Shown here: piece by piece, positions 24,272-38,600 of the stretch
Layout: each line of letters begins with the position of its first letter
Position numbering within the stretch: the first letter of the stretch is position 1
NCBI GenBank assembly: GCA_934047225.1
Contig: OW203992.1
Span: forward strand, 19,829,501-19,893,500
DNA from: Ypsolopha sequella
Taxonomy: Eukaryota > Arthropoda > Insecta > Lepidoptera > Ypsolophidae
Direction: 5' to 3'
DNA: 64,000 nucleotides
Made by a program: the position numbers and the translations under genes
The notes under the pieces: generated by a model
Databases searched by the model: none
What the model saw: the letters and a program-made list of their open reading frames with translations, nothing else
Told to the model about the DNA's origin: nothing

Positions 24272-26210
24272 ATACCTTGTTTTTTTATTTACCTAAATGT
24301 ATACAGAGCATCCCATCTCAATGGGCCTTGGATGGAAAGTACTTTAAATATATTATCGAGGATAAAACATCATTTTATTTTTAACTTTTTAACAATAAGG
24401 GGCTGTTTATTTATTACGTAGGACAATTTTAACCACTTTTTAACCACTCCTCCTCCTATATAAAAAAATAAGACTTAGTTGAATCTCCTCCCCCCCCCCT
24501 TCAAGTCAGACCAGTATGTACCAAAATATATAAAAACATGCGTTGTTTTGTGTTATAGAAAAGTAATGTTCAATTTTAATAGATAAGGTGTCATTAATTA
24601 ACGAAACCCAATTCATATTGGAGGCTTGGCAAATGATCAGTATAACGGATTGATAACTCTTTACAAATTTCGCTAAATAAGATAAGATATTTTATTGATC
24701 TTCAGTATGACTTAATACATAATATGGTACATTGCAGTATGTTAAGATAAAAACCTGTACATAGTATTTTATTCAACTGCATGGTATTGTTGTTGAGTAC
24801 CTCGAGGAACTCTGTTCCCTACACGAAGTACTAAAAGTACCTGTACAAATTTATAAAGACATCATTATTGCTCAATATTAATAATTGGTTATTGTTTGTG
24901 CATGATGCAAAAGTATGTATTGTTTATTAGGGTGAGGGAGGGAAAGTGTGTGAGGGTGTGTCTGTGAGGGAGGGAGAGGGTGTGTGTGGGTGTGTAGCTT
25001 GTAGACAATTTACGGCATCGTATATTTATAATACAAGTATATGTACAGTACATCTTAAGATATATTATGATTCTATTTTAAATAGTGCCTCTGTGTCATC
25101 ATAAGTTTAATTTCAATAAGTAATCTGTAATTGTTTTATCTACTCCCATACTGCAATAAGGCAATTCCAACATCAAAAATAGGTTTATAAGATGTTATAA
25201 TGTTACATTCTGCGCTGCGATTGGCCAAATTTATTATAAAACCGCTAGCGACGCAATCAACAACAGAGACGAGAAATAATTCCCGACCTTATTTCTTAAG
25301 CCACGCCCTCTTTATCCTGATTGGCCCTCAAGGCAGCTTTACCGGAACGACGTACCCGAAGTTCCTGAACGAATGTCTTCTTTTCATTTTTCGTGAAATT
25401 GTTAGTTGAAAATATTGTAAATAAAGACGATATTTTTGATGGTCGTAGATAAAGTATTGTGTACAACTGAACTTAATTAGGCATTGGGACACTCGTGCAA
25501 AGTTATTACGAAACGAACGAACAATGTCTCAACTTATGTTTCAGTTGCACAGAATACTATTATGAAATCATTACTGTTTAGATGAAATATTGGTTAACAC
25601 ATGCTAATTTTTAATGTCACCTTGTCAAAATTTTAAACTTTTGCTTTATTCGTTTATAATGTGATTCAGTCCAGGAGCTCAACAGCCAATCATCAAGTTG
25701 ATCAGCGCCTGGAATTTCTCTGCTCTGCGTCGGATCCATTGCGTCGTTTATGACAGTAACATCATCCACACCACCCATACTATAATGTCACTTCATGTTT
25801 CGGTTCAGTTTCTATACGAAAATGACTGTTTGACGTTTAGCAAAACTGCACGCAAACTTCACGTGCGCTGAATAGAAAAGTGTAATTGGCCTGTATGTAT
25901 GGGTGTTATCTAGCTATTTCAAAACATGTTATAAATGTAACGGAAAAACCTCCAAGTGAAGATGACTTTTTGCTCGAAAATTTTCGATTATTTCGTAGCT
26001 TTTCATAATACAAAAAGTATATTTTCATATATATTTTCATAATGAAAAAATAATACAAATTTCATTACTTTTTATGTTCAGATCTTTCTAACAGCTTAGC
26101 ATTTCCAAATCCACAATTTAGGGCTGTATTAGGAATATTCAAAAGTTAAAAGAATTCAGTAACGTAGAAGAAATCTAAAGAAATAAGTGTAGACATAGAA
26201 ATTAAAATAC
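24272..26210. other. Intergenic between tilB and TG-A (tail to tail)
   Basis: The two genes converge here. Contents: the GT-rich tract, a part-copy of the AAGGTGAC fold-back (24,587-24,711), a C-run near 24,490 and AT-rich spacer. Confidence 0.5.
24925..25000 (+). repeat. GT/GGGA-rich low-complexity tract
   Basis: Imperfect GTGTGAGGGTGTG / GAGGGAGGGA units. Confidence 0.6.
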
Positions 26211-26216
26211 TTTATT
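26211..26216 (-). promoter_or_regulatory. Possible poly(A) signal of TG-A
   Basis: AATAAA on the minus strand, about 460 bp after the TG-A stop codon and near the next A/T-rich stretch. It is the nearest hexamer of this exact form found downstream; variant hexamers lie closer. Tentative. Confidence 0.35.
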
Positions 26217-26410
26217 TCATTTAAATTAGAATTACAGTTAAAGCTTTTAAGGCACCGATTTATCACAAAAGTAATATAGCACAGATTTTAGGCAGACATT
26301 TCAAATTTGATACAGGCGACGGTTTAGAATATTATAAGAGTGCAGTCAGAAATCAATCAGAAAAGAAAATAAGCCTCCATATATCGCATTTAGCGTTTAA
26401 GGGGATTTTA

Positions 26411-26468
26411 GACGTTGCTGACTAAGCATTGCTTACTCGTCCAGTGTTGCTAACTCAGCAACGTCTAA
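26411..26468. repeat. Hairpin in TG-A 3' region
   Basis: TTAGACGTTGCTGA pairs with TCAGCAACGTCTAA (14 bp exact) around a loop with GCTTACTCGTCCAG. Confidence 0.55.
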
Positions 26469-26673
26469 AGCGGGCTTAATACCAACTACTGCACCGACTG
26501 GGAACAGGTTGTGACATTGTAAAATTTGTAAAATAAATTATGTATGTACAGAAGTTCATTTAATATTTCTCCCATCTCTCTGTTTTAGTTGCAGTTTATA
26601 AATAACGTACTAAGATTTTCCTAACATTACGAATGACTTGATCAACTCCAAACTTTGCACATAGGTATATACT

Positions 26674-29600
26674 TCAAATGACATTACTTTCATTATTATC
26701 TGAGGCCGAGAGTCCGTTTGTGTCTGCTACAGGAGGTGCCACCAAGAAGGAGAGGAACCCATCTACATCCTTCATTTCCTTGGAAGAGAACTTGGCAGAT
26801 ATCTGATGACGACCAGCCCAAGGAGGGGTCAGTTTGAACTCAGCTGTGGCGAAGGCACCAGGTGCCACATTCTGGAAAAGAGTTTTGACATTGCGTTACA
26901 CTGTTGTATTGAGTTTTTTTTTAACCACTAAGATAGGTAAGCTTCTACGAATTGGTACATTATTTGTTCTGGTTTAAATCGACAATTTAAGAGCAGCCCA
27001 TGAATATGTTACTGTACTCGCGAAAATATGGTACTCATATAATGATGATAATGAGTTCTGTCTCCTGGTCTACTCAACACGGACTTGGGCATGTTTTTAA
27101 CATATTGTGCTGCGCAAGTCCGCGTTGAGTAGTTTTTTACTACACACAATATGTTTTTTGGTTTCAATGTAAAATTCCCACTTTTTCTGGCTTAATCCGC
27201 AGACAATTATTTTTTAATCTACTGTTAACATTGATTGGCCTTTCAGAAACCGGGGGTAAGTCTCGTATGGACGTGATGTCGGATAGTCATACAATATCTG
27301 AGCGATTGTTGGGACTGTAGAAAAAGTTGTTGCAGCGAGTTAGTCTGCGCACACTTACTGTGCTGTGTTGACGAGTTTATTCAGACTTTTAGGTACTCAG
27401 ATTTCGCGTTCTTTAATCGATGCTCGTCGTAAATAATGGCGATTGATTTGGAAAAATATTCGCAAAAGTTTCTTGCCGAATTCATAGAGCTACACAAAAA
27501 GAAAGAGCGGTTAAGGAAAGAAGTATACGTTATAGAAATAAAAGTCGACCGCTCGTCCACGAACTGACAATTACTGCGATTTTGCGTGTGAACGTATCGC
27601 TGTTACTCTGGGTAGACATCTGTGCAGCAGAATTTCATGTTAATCCTGTAAAGTGTAGACCGTGTAAACCGGGCACTTAAGGTGAGAATGAAGCTAGGCC
27701 TTTTGCACACACATTTAGTGAGTACTTTAAGACTTTTTTGGATATGTTTTTTCAGATTCCTTTAGTCGTTTCACAGTTTTTATTTCATTTCCTCCGTATT
27801 TTAGAATTATTGTTGCTTACCTCTTCAAGCTCAATCTTCATTTGCTCTTCCAAGCCTGGTCCTTGTATGTAGAACTTGCATTTCTTCAGTGGTATTGGCA
27901 ATGGATTCTCGACTTTGACGGTAGCTGTGAACTCTCTTCGAGACATAGGCTTTCCGTCAATTGTTATCTTGATGTCAGGGTTTCTCACACGGAAGTCATC
28001 CTGAGCGAAGTAATCGAACTTGGTGTCTACGATCGTGGCCAGGCAGGCTATGTTGAATGATGCCTGTAATTTTTTATTATTATGTATTAATTAATTTCGA
28101 ATACATAAGATTTTTCTGATTATAAAATGTTAACCGTTTTAGAGTAATGACAAAAACAAACACTAATTCTTCAAATCAAATCAAATTTATTTGCAATATG
28201 AACCAAACAGAAATAAAGAAGTTTAAATGGTAAATTGTAAACTTAACAGAAGACTAAAATTTAATTATAGAAAATTTCAGGAAGTAATAAATAAAATCAG
28301 GATACAATGATATTATTATAAAATTCATATAAATTGTAAAAAAAAATTGTTTGTTCTGGGAATGTTCTAAGATTTGCGCTGTCCCTGATTTCAATGTCCA
28401 GATTATTGAAAATTCGTATGCCTGCATAAACAAAGCCTCTGTTGTAAATGTTATAACTGGGAATAGGCATCCTTAGATCCTTGCTATTTCTTAAGTGTCA
28501 CTACAACACTCTTACTAAAATGTAATTTTTGTAAAAATTATCTTTTATACATATTTTTGCGGTTTCAAACCGTTGTCGTCGTGAAACAGGCCTCAAGTAA
28601 AATGTAAAATGCTAAATGTAAAAGCTACCCATACTAAGCAAAAATAACGTTTTTGCGTTACTTTCAAATTTGTTAGGAAACAAAAATCTTCCCTCACCTG
28701 ATCCACCAATTTCTTGTAGTACTCATCGAAAGTGACGAGCATCTTGACCTGGTCCTTGCCTTCCGGAGCGAGCTGGAAGTCGAACTCCTGTCTCTTGACG
28801 CCGTCCCCGGTGACACCGGTGTAGGTGACCGTGTCCACCCGGAGCACACCCTTCACTTGGTGCGGGCTGAACGTCGAACGGTTCTTTATGTGGAGGACCT
28901 GGAAGTTTGGAAACAGCATTCGCTTTTGTATCGCCGGTTTTATTATCAAATTGAATATCGACGTAGCAGCCTTACCGTACTAAATATAGTGCAAGTGATA
29001 TTTAGTTAAAGTAACGAGATTTAGTGGGATTAAGGTGATATGTCGTCCGTGCAAAGGTCCCCGTTACTCCAGGCGGAAAAACCCGCAGTGCGAGAGGGAC
29101 GGAATCGGGGAAAATGATCAAAAAGTCGGTTTTAAATTAAAACAAAATTATCTAAAATAGCTACGAAAATTTCCATAACCAGTAATTTAGGTATTGTTAA
29201 AACCCATCTAAATAAGTATTTTTGAAGTCTGTGTGGTATCCCAATTTGTCAGAATATCAAAAAAAGTATAAATTTAGACCTCATTTCAATAATTATTTCT
29301 ATCGAGTGAAATTCCTCCAATCGCGTTTTCTATAGCCCAAAATCTAGAAAAAGATCCCAAAATTGTTATACTAATTCATTTTACTTGGAACTTCTTTAAA
29401 AGAGCAGATAAATAACTTCAAAAAGTGTCAATTTTCACGGTATAAATAGAAATATAAATAGGCTTAATAGACTTCAATTTGCATGATACTGTCAAGAAAA
29501 ATAAACTACAATAAACGCAAGAAAACAAACGTGTCAAACGTTGTACGGCTTTATGAATTACGGTTTAGCCCGGATAAGCCAATTTCAAATAAAATTTCGC

Positions 29601-32600
29601 AAAATTTACAAATTACCAATTAAAATTCTACGAGTATTTTAGTACGTTGGACAAAAATGAACTTATCGACCGACAGATCGTAAATCTAAATTCGCAAGTA
29701 AATTTTTTTGCGCCCATGGCTGGCCGTATAGATGAAATAACTACCTCTATGACCGATAAAAAAGTTTTCAATACTTACTCCTAAAGAAAAATTGTGAGAA
29801 CTTCTTCCCATTAATATTTATTCCTCATTTGGTTTTTAACCCTTTGTATACATTTACGTTTGCTCCACTTACAACATTGAAATCTTGCCCAATCTTGATG
29901 TCGTCCCTCAGCTCGAACTCGAAATGGATGTCGTTGAAGGCGTCATTGAGGTAGTAGCGAGCGAAGATGCTTTCGGACTTGCGGAGTGCCTTCTCCATCG
30001 TGACGCGCTCCTCCCACGTTCTCTCAGGATATTTGTAGATGTTTGTTATGTCCTGAAAGAAACAGAGAGAAATACAGTTGAATTAAAATAATATAAATGT
30101 TGTTAAAAGCTTAAATGTTGTCCCGACAAGAAAATATTGTTCTAAAACAACCAATTACAAATCCAGAACTCTAAGCCCCATTAGGTTCGAATACGAAACA
30201 AATTTAGTTTCAACAATCGCAAGTATTAATTGAATACAAAATATAATAGAAAAGAAAAAACAATTCGCCTGCTATCATTATCCAGTTACATTTAGTATAA
30301 AGTGGTTTTATTTACCTCTCTCTCCATTTTTCCGATAGCTTTGGTTGAAATGTTTTGCCCAATAGACGTCGTGTCTCGTCCGAGCAGTTTCAATGGTTGA
30401 ATCTCACCCGAATATTTCCAAAGAACCTAGAACATATTATTAATAATAATTCGTATTAGTAAAAAGCGGTGGTAGGTCAGGCGGTAGAACGCTGGAAATC
30501 TTGAGACCTAGGTTCGATCCCCGATCGGACATGCACCAATGAGCTTTTCGGAATTTATGTGCGTAGTATTTGTATTACCTAATACTTACCACTTACTGAA
30601 TGGTCAAGGAAAACATCCTGAGGAAACCTGCATGCTTGCAGGCGTGCATTTGATCCTAAATAACGGTGATAAGGCTCCTGCACCCATCACGTTAGGACGT
30701 AATAATCGTTGGTGAAACGCACCTGCGTCGCATGACACAGTTCACACTCGGGAGCACCTCTGACACCCTGTGGCGTGCATAGAACTTTTTTCCGGAAAAG
30801 CAACCAGAAGGTCAAGCTTGACAATAAAAAAAATATGAAAAAATTTAAATAACACTTTGAAAAAAAAAGTTGATGTGAAAATGTTCACTCTATGGTAGAC
30901 ACAATGTCTACCCTGGCGTCATACAAACTTTTTTTAAAAGTGTTATTTAAATTTTTTCATATTTTTTTTATTGTCAAACTTGACCTTCTGATTGCTTTTC
31001 CTGGAAAAAGTTATATGCACGCCACTGCTGACACCCCCTCAGGGATTGATGTCTTGACGATATATTTTTATATTTAATTCGTCTCTTTAGTTATCGGGCC
31101 TTGCGAAACTTTGTTTTGGTACAATTAGTAACCCTCTAATAACAATTGACTTATTCCATAAAAGCAAAACATTAGGTTATAATTTTACATTTTAATTTGC
31201 AAATTCTAGTTCGATAAGCCTGAACTCTCGAAAAACAGTTATTATATCCAGTAGGTATCCCGCAAAACTACAAAAACTGAGACTTCGCTTGAGACGAAAG
31301 TTTGCTAGGGAAATAAACAAAAAAATATTGAAATGTTCACCTTATCAGCATTGACCTGCGCGAAGACATACCCCGCATCGTACGGTCGCTGTAACTCCCC
31401 GTCCCTAACCGCTCTGAGCGACGCTGGTCCACATCTGAACACGTCTTCAGAGGTCTCCTGGGGAGTTGCGTCGATGGCCTGCCAGCCGCCATATTCCGCG
31501 CCGAGGTCGGGACGGTCCATCCATACCTGGGACGAAAAACAATTCCTTAGACCCAGCATGTTACTCTAAAAATAGTAGGCGAAATATTTACTTGTACGAC
31601 TGATGAAGTCTTGACCAAACTACTTTTTAAAAGGAAAGTTGGGGGCGACTATCACTGATTCTCCAATTACCAAGAATTATTATATTTATCCTAGATATAG
31701 TTATCGAATTCAGAACAACCTAGAGCATTAGAAATCAATTACCTAAATTATTTTTGGTGAGCGCACACTAATACAGAAATTCCATACAAATTCATGATGG
31801 ACTTCTGCAAAGTAACGCCTTTTTCAATAAATTGCAAATTATTAATATATCCACAAAAACTTTAGAGGTTCATATCCCAAGTTGCAATATTAGCATACTA
31901 ATAAGCCTGAAACAAAGAAATACAGTGAAGAAACTATGCTGCTATTGTTGAACTCATCTACAGCCTTAGCTTAGAATAATAAAATTCTATGTCTACACTA
32001 CAGCCTACAGCTAATGTAACAACCAATGCATGAAGCTACATCTGGTTTAAATTCGTCCAAGAGCTTTATCCATAGGGGTGCATAGTTCTGTGGCGTGCGC
32101 ACAAGATGGGCACGGGCTTCCCTTGAAAACAAACATTAGGTCCCCCATACACGTTAACAACGTAACCGTTGTTAAAATATGAAGATTTTTTTTAACCAGC
32201 CTCATTTTTCCAGTCTCATCTTTCAATTAGCCAGACTTTTTGTCGGTGAATGATAAGTGTATCGATTCGGCATAACACGACTTAACTTATTTGACAGGAC
32301 TAACCTTATTTTAAACATTATCGGTGTTACTACAAAACAGTGTTTAACTTTAGACAGTGTTTAAATCTGTCGTTGTCACCTTTTTTTTCATATTTTAAAA
32401 GAATGACAGCAACAGATTTAAACACTGTCTAAAGTTAAACACAGTTTTGTGGTAAGACCGCCTGTCTTTTTCTTTCTTTGTCGAAAAGACAAGGACAGAA
32501 CGCTTAAATTAAGTTTAGTCCTGTCAAATAAGTTAAGATGTGCTACACCGAATCGGTACCATTAATTATTATTATTGACGAATTTAAGGTGCTCATTCCA

Positions 32601-35600
32601 AGAAATCGCAAAATGGTTTTATAGTTTAATTTTATTACCATAGTAAATTTACATTTCTTAAACTTTATGATGTAATTTATACAACAAATAGTTTAATTTA
32701 TAAGCTTAGTTTGTTCTTTCCAAAATATCCAATAACAGATACTAAAAATCAAACTTCTATTTTCTTTTTTTAATTTCTAAATTTTCTAAGCCCGGCGGCG
32801 CACGCCCCTGTGCAATATTGACAAATGCAGATATGTAGACAGACCACACTGTGCGAAAATGAAAGACCTAAAAGCTATGACAAAAACTTTACTACGAATT
32901 AAAAATTCAGTAGCAAATAATAACCTGGATGCAAATAATAACCTTCAATTTCGATACTTATTGGAAATTTGATATCTACAGGAAATTGCTTTGGCCAGTG
33001 TCCAATGCCAAATTTCTTTTTCTTCCGTCCATCACTCGTGGTCTTAAATCAACATCTTGGAGTGAATCATCGGCATTGTGAGAGATTTTTATCTTACCGC
33101 AGCGTTATAAATTTATACTATAAGCTTTAACCTTCTTCTTAAACCCAAAAAGCTGAAGTTTGTTTACATGACCCATTTACCCGCTGAGATAACTCCAATC
33201 CTAGGTGGTCTATACTTTTATCTATCACGAAGAGAAAATTATACAATTCGTGATAGGTGAATGTCACTGAAACGGTTACCTCTCGTATACCCTCTTTTCA
33301 CCCTCTTTTTACTTGCAGGTGAATGTCACTGAAACGGTTACCTCTCGTATACCCTCTTTTCACCCTCTTTTTACTTGCAGACGTACCTACATAGAGGGCA
33401 AGCCTCATCGCTTTAATACCTCATTCCAAACATGGTAATTCCATATGGAGTCCTTGGTGAACTCATCCAAGGTGTTGCCATCGTCGTCCTTGATCATATC
33501 GATAGTTAAGCTGCCTTGACTGTCATGTGCCGCGTTGTAGCCCGTCACTGGTCTGCAGGGGATGCCTAGGGCTCGGCACACTGCAAAAAGTAATAATATA
33601 TTATGAATAAATTATTATGGATTACTTTTTTCTATAGTTTCTATCTTTTAAATAGCATACAATATATTAAATTTAAAAATGACATACTAAGTATGCTTAT
33701 CAATGAAATACTCGAACTGTTGATCAAAATTAAAATGATATTAATTAAAATTTGGTTTAGGGACCATGAGTCACATATCCTTTCCTTCCTATATCCAAAC
33801 TTCGACCTATCCTGGCAACACAATCAAAAGGATTCGAGAATTGTCCGAAGAACCCGCAAATTCATATAACAAGGTCAGTCCCTAATACCTCCCTAATCAC
33901 GAACTAACCAAATTAGAACGTGAGCTAAAATGCTATGTTAGGGTACATGCATAGTGTGTAAACTTGTATTAGAGTGTGTTGTGTATGTCACGCCAAAGCG
34001 AATCAATCCGTTGGTCGTAAAATTGCAGTAAATATTACTTATGTATGGGTCGAATTCTTGGGCCATTACCAACACAGTCTATAGACGTACGTTACAGTAG
34101 GTGTTGCCAATGCCCTAACAACTTCACATTACTCACCAGTTGTCAAAACACCAGCATACACCCAACACTGAGCGTATTTGACCGGCTTTTTCTTGTCAAA
34201 GTATTTCTGTAGTATGGCCCCAGAGCCAATCCATTTCAAGGGATGCGTTCCCCCGCTGTAGTCGCTCAAGTCCGTGGCCCAGTTGCCGAACAGAACTCCG
34301 TTGTCATCTTGCACGTTGACTGCGGCTGATAGCGCTCGGGTGATCCTGATGGGGTCACTGCGAGCGCGACCTTTCACCTGCGGATAATCAATTAATTTCG
34401 TGAATTTAGTAAACTAAAACGTTTATCATATATTTTACTAAAGTACTATTTATTATATATCTTATCTATATGTGTTTGCTGATATGTTATATTATAAAGC
34501 TTTTCGACGGTTTAATTCGTTTTTAAGAAGACGGTTAGTGTAGATGTTGTCTACATGGAAATAGTTTAATTTGAATTTTCCAAATATTATCAAACTGTTA
34601 TGACTGTCCAGAAATATTTTTTTTATTTTGCGAAATCTCAGCGAAACTTCCTACTGCTAGACATTTCAAACAGGCAGGCGTGTTCAAAATATACTACGAA
34701 TGAATAAACCGACTTCGGCTTTAGATTTTTAGTTCTGTGACGGAATAAACAAAACAGAGTAAGGACTTTCAAGACATCAGTGTCTAAAACGAAACCTCAC
34801 CTTTCCAATTTCTCTGACTAGATATAAGGAGCATTCAAGAACGTCTTTCTCGTAATGCGCATAGTTCCATGGCGTAGGCTTGATTCTGTTGTATACTCCT
34901 CTGAACATAAGACCACCATCCTCTTGAACGTACTCCTCGCGATGGCTGTGACCTTAAAATATTAACAAAATAATACAGCTTCCACTTCTAGAACTTCTTG
35001 CTTTACAAAAAATTAAAAACGCGAAAAGTGACACGAAAGAAAACAGATATCAACAAAGACATCCAAAAATATAATAAACTTACCAGGCATATAGACACTA
35101 TCATTCAGACACCAAGGGTTGAACAGCACATAAATGGGCTGAGGATGCGTGTAGCTCAGCGATCCACCACTAGTCAACTTGGTATCAATATCGATCTTCC
35201 AGGCAGCCACGATGCAGTCAGCGGCAGGAGTAACTGCCACCATGAGATGCGAGTCCATCTGACCTTCGTACACCGCATTCCATGACCCCAGAGTTTCGGA
35301 ACCTTTCTCGAGCAACGGAACCGCAGCAGATGTATCGTCCGAGGGCCCACGCCTCTCCACATCTGCGATTGTTTCGAAAATATTATTTGTTATGATTGCC
35401 ATTGGCTAAATTAGATACCGTTTTTGCAAAGTTCAAGATCTAACGTATTATAATACGACTGACTTGTAACAACGTGGGTGCATTTTAAATCTACGTATTC
35501 CATGATTTGAATAGTTATTGCTATTCATTTAAAATGAGCTTTTGTTACGAGTACAATATCTTCTTATTTACTGATTACTAAACAATAAGTAATACTTAAG

Positions 35601-38600
35601 GCGCTACGGAAAAAAATCGACACTTTAAGAACTTGAATATCTACTTCGGTAAATAATATATTATTTTGATAAAATAGTATATTATTTTTGGAATCTTTTT
35701 CTAGGGATCTGTAAAAACAGAAACGCAATTGGAGAAATTCGGCTCGATAGAAATATTTATTGAAATGAGGTCTTTTTCGACACCAATTCTCCTGGTTTGA
35801 CAATTTATAATGACATATGGACTGCAATTATATTTTATAAGATGGGTTTTAACGGTATCTAGGACCTGGTTAAACGAAATTTTGATAGCAACTTTAGTAC
35901 ATTTTATATTAATAAAAAACCGATATTTTGCTACTTTTCCACGAATCCGTCCCTCTCGCACTGAGGGTTTTTTCGCATATGAAGTAACAGGGACGCTAAA
36001 ACTTTTACATATCGCCTTAAGTTTTGTCTAAGACTCTCAGGTAGGAATCAGCTATCCAGTACACAATAAGTATCTAGGGAATCATCAATCTATACTCATT
36101 ACGATTCATAATAGTACATAATGTCATGAATGACTCACCATTAACATAAAATATGAAAGAGACGGCGTCTCTGCTAGCGTCGTACGGTCTATTCAGCAGC
36201 AGGTCGAGCGTGAAGGCCTGTCCCCGGCGTATCACCAGGCACCGGTCCACACTCCTGGTCATGAGGTGGAACTTGCTGGTGTGGTGATTCTCGCCATTCG
36301 TGTCGTTGCAGAAGTCGATTCCCTGTACCGCCAGCACGCCTTGCCGAGTACCGTCGATCACATCTAAAATGAGACATTTTGTTTTTGGTTTATAATGGTG
36401 TCGATTCGGTGTAACACGACTTAACTTATTTGACAGGACTAACCTTATTTTTAGCGTCCTGTCTTTGTCTTTTCGATACAGAAAGAAAGAGACAGAACAC
36501 TTAAACTAAGTTTAGTCCTGTCGAATAAGTGAAATCGTGTTACACCGAATCGACATTATTATCTTTGAATGTTTTTCTATAATTATATATATTTCTTAGA
36601 CCTTCACTAAAGACTTTAATCTTGAAAAAATATTATACTTATAATATATGCCGGCCCCAAAGTGAGTCGAAATATATATCGAAAATAACTCAATTGTGAT
36701 TTTCTTTGTGTTTACGAGTATAATATTAAATGGAAAGCTAAAATAGTGAAATATAAATATGTATTTCAAGAAAAAATATTATGGTTATTAAATCATAAAT
36801 TAGTCTTATTTATTTTTAACCGGGCAGAAACCAAGACTTTTTAAATTTTGTCTATGCAGAAAAAACGCGCGAATCCGTTTCCTTTATACGAGTACCGTAC
36901 CTGGCTGGAAGGGAACTATTATGAACTTTTGCCGCGGCCCGAAATAGCGCTTGTAGAAGTCCTTGAAGTATTCCATCACCATTGTATAGCAGCTTTTATT
37001 ATTCACTTCCACTAATATATCATAGTTTTTTTTTTTCTAATGAACTGAAGGTATTATAAGATACACGTATTATAAACTTCGAAACAAACCTAGTATTTCG
37101 CTCTATTGCTAATTGCTAGAACAAACGTGCAACTGTTTTCGTGAACTATGGCCAACTGCTGGCCGTGGGCACTGCCTCGACAGAGGCTATAATACAAGCC
37201 CACAACAGCATAGCTCGTGCTGATGTCATAAAAGTCAACAAAGTAATGGATTGAGAATTTTCATCCCATTTACTGAGAAATATTAGTATCAATTCATAGA
37301 CGGAACCAAATTAGTCATAGATAGTAAAAAACAAAACAGTGACGTCATATTATGAATAGCATGTCGACTCTAACAAGCCTTGACAGTATATAGCCGTAAA
37401 GTCTTCTTGCGCTTTTGTACCCTATCATAACTATATACTAATAATAAATTATCGTTGTCGCATATAACTCCCCGAACATAATTCGAGTATGTATTATTCA
37501 TGGCCACATTAGCAGTTTATTTATGTGCATTTGTTTTTCTATATTCAATAGCTTAACGTCATCTAACAACTTAATCTATGTCCGTTAGAAGGACCTGTTG
37601 ATACATTGTATTAAATGGTCAGCTACCACGCAACGTTTCCCTCCCGTCATTATTTGACCTCCTCTACACATTCTTGACCTGTGATCGTGATTGCGTCAAT
37701 TAACATCTATCATCAAGTGGTGTCTCCTTCTGCACTGAGAAGCGTAATCTAATGTGATAATTTGTGCGATTTACGTTCCTTGATTTATGATTCAATCTTC
37801 TATAGATGCTTTAATTATACCTACTTTACAATATTGTATAGAGATAGAGTGAAAGGTAACTCACGGTAGAATTCGTGCGCCTCTCGACAGCACAATAACA
37901 GCGTCATGGTTTCAGATTGCGGTATTATGCTGAGTCGGAGCCTTTTCTCTTTGCCGTGACACACGTATGTGTAAAATTACCTCTTTTTCGTGTCTTTTAT
38001 TCTGTCTCATAGTAATATTTGTGTTAGATTTAGAAGTTTTAGAGTGTTTTTTGATAATAAATGTTATTGTCTATTTATTTATTCACACTGATTACTTTTA
38101 CCTTAATATTTACAGCAGTGGAGAAAAATTTACGGAAAACTTAACATTAAGTACCTAACGGAAAAATAGATACATAGATAAGGAATAGAGTAAAGAAGAT
38201 CCTAATATGGAGATAATTGGAGACTTTTCAATTTGTCACGTCCCTGCCCATGTTCAGGTAAATATCAAAAACTTAATGAATATCCTGGTATCGACAGCTT
38301 GGGCAATAATAACATCAAGTGTGGGTGAAGAACCAACTCTACAGGAATAGGTGAGTATCACCTTGAAATAAGGCGAATAATTTAATAGTTTTTCCCACTC
38401 ATCTCCACAATCGGCAAATTGCGTGGGATCTTCATTAGGCGTATAACAGATATTCATTGATATGGCTTTGTGCCAATAAGCCTATTATTGTCTGTCTATT
38501 TCCTTCAAAGAGTAATTTCTTAATGCCTGTTTTTTAAATTTAATAATCATAATCGTAAATTATTAATTAAATTGCTTAGAAATATTAATGGAAAATCAAT

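Noticed and set aside
33257..33380. CRISPR-like direct repeats
   Set aside because: Only two abutting units with no spacers, in a eukaryotic intron.
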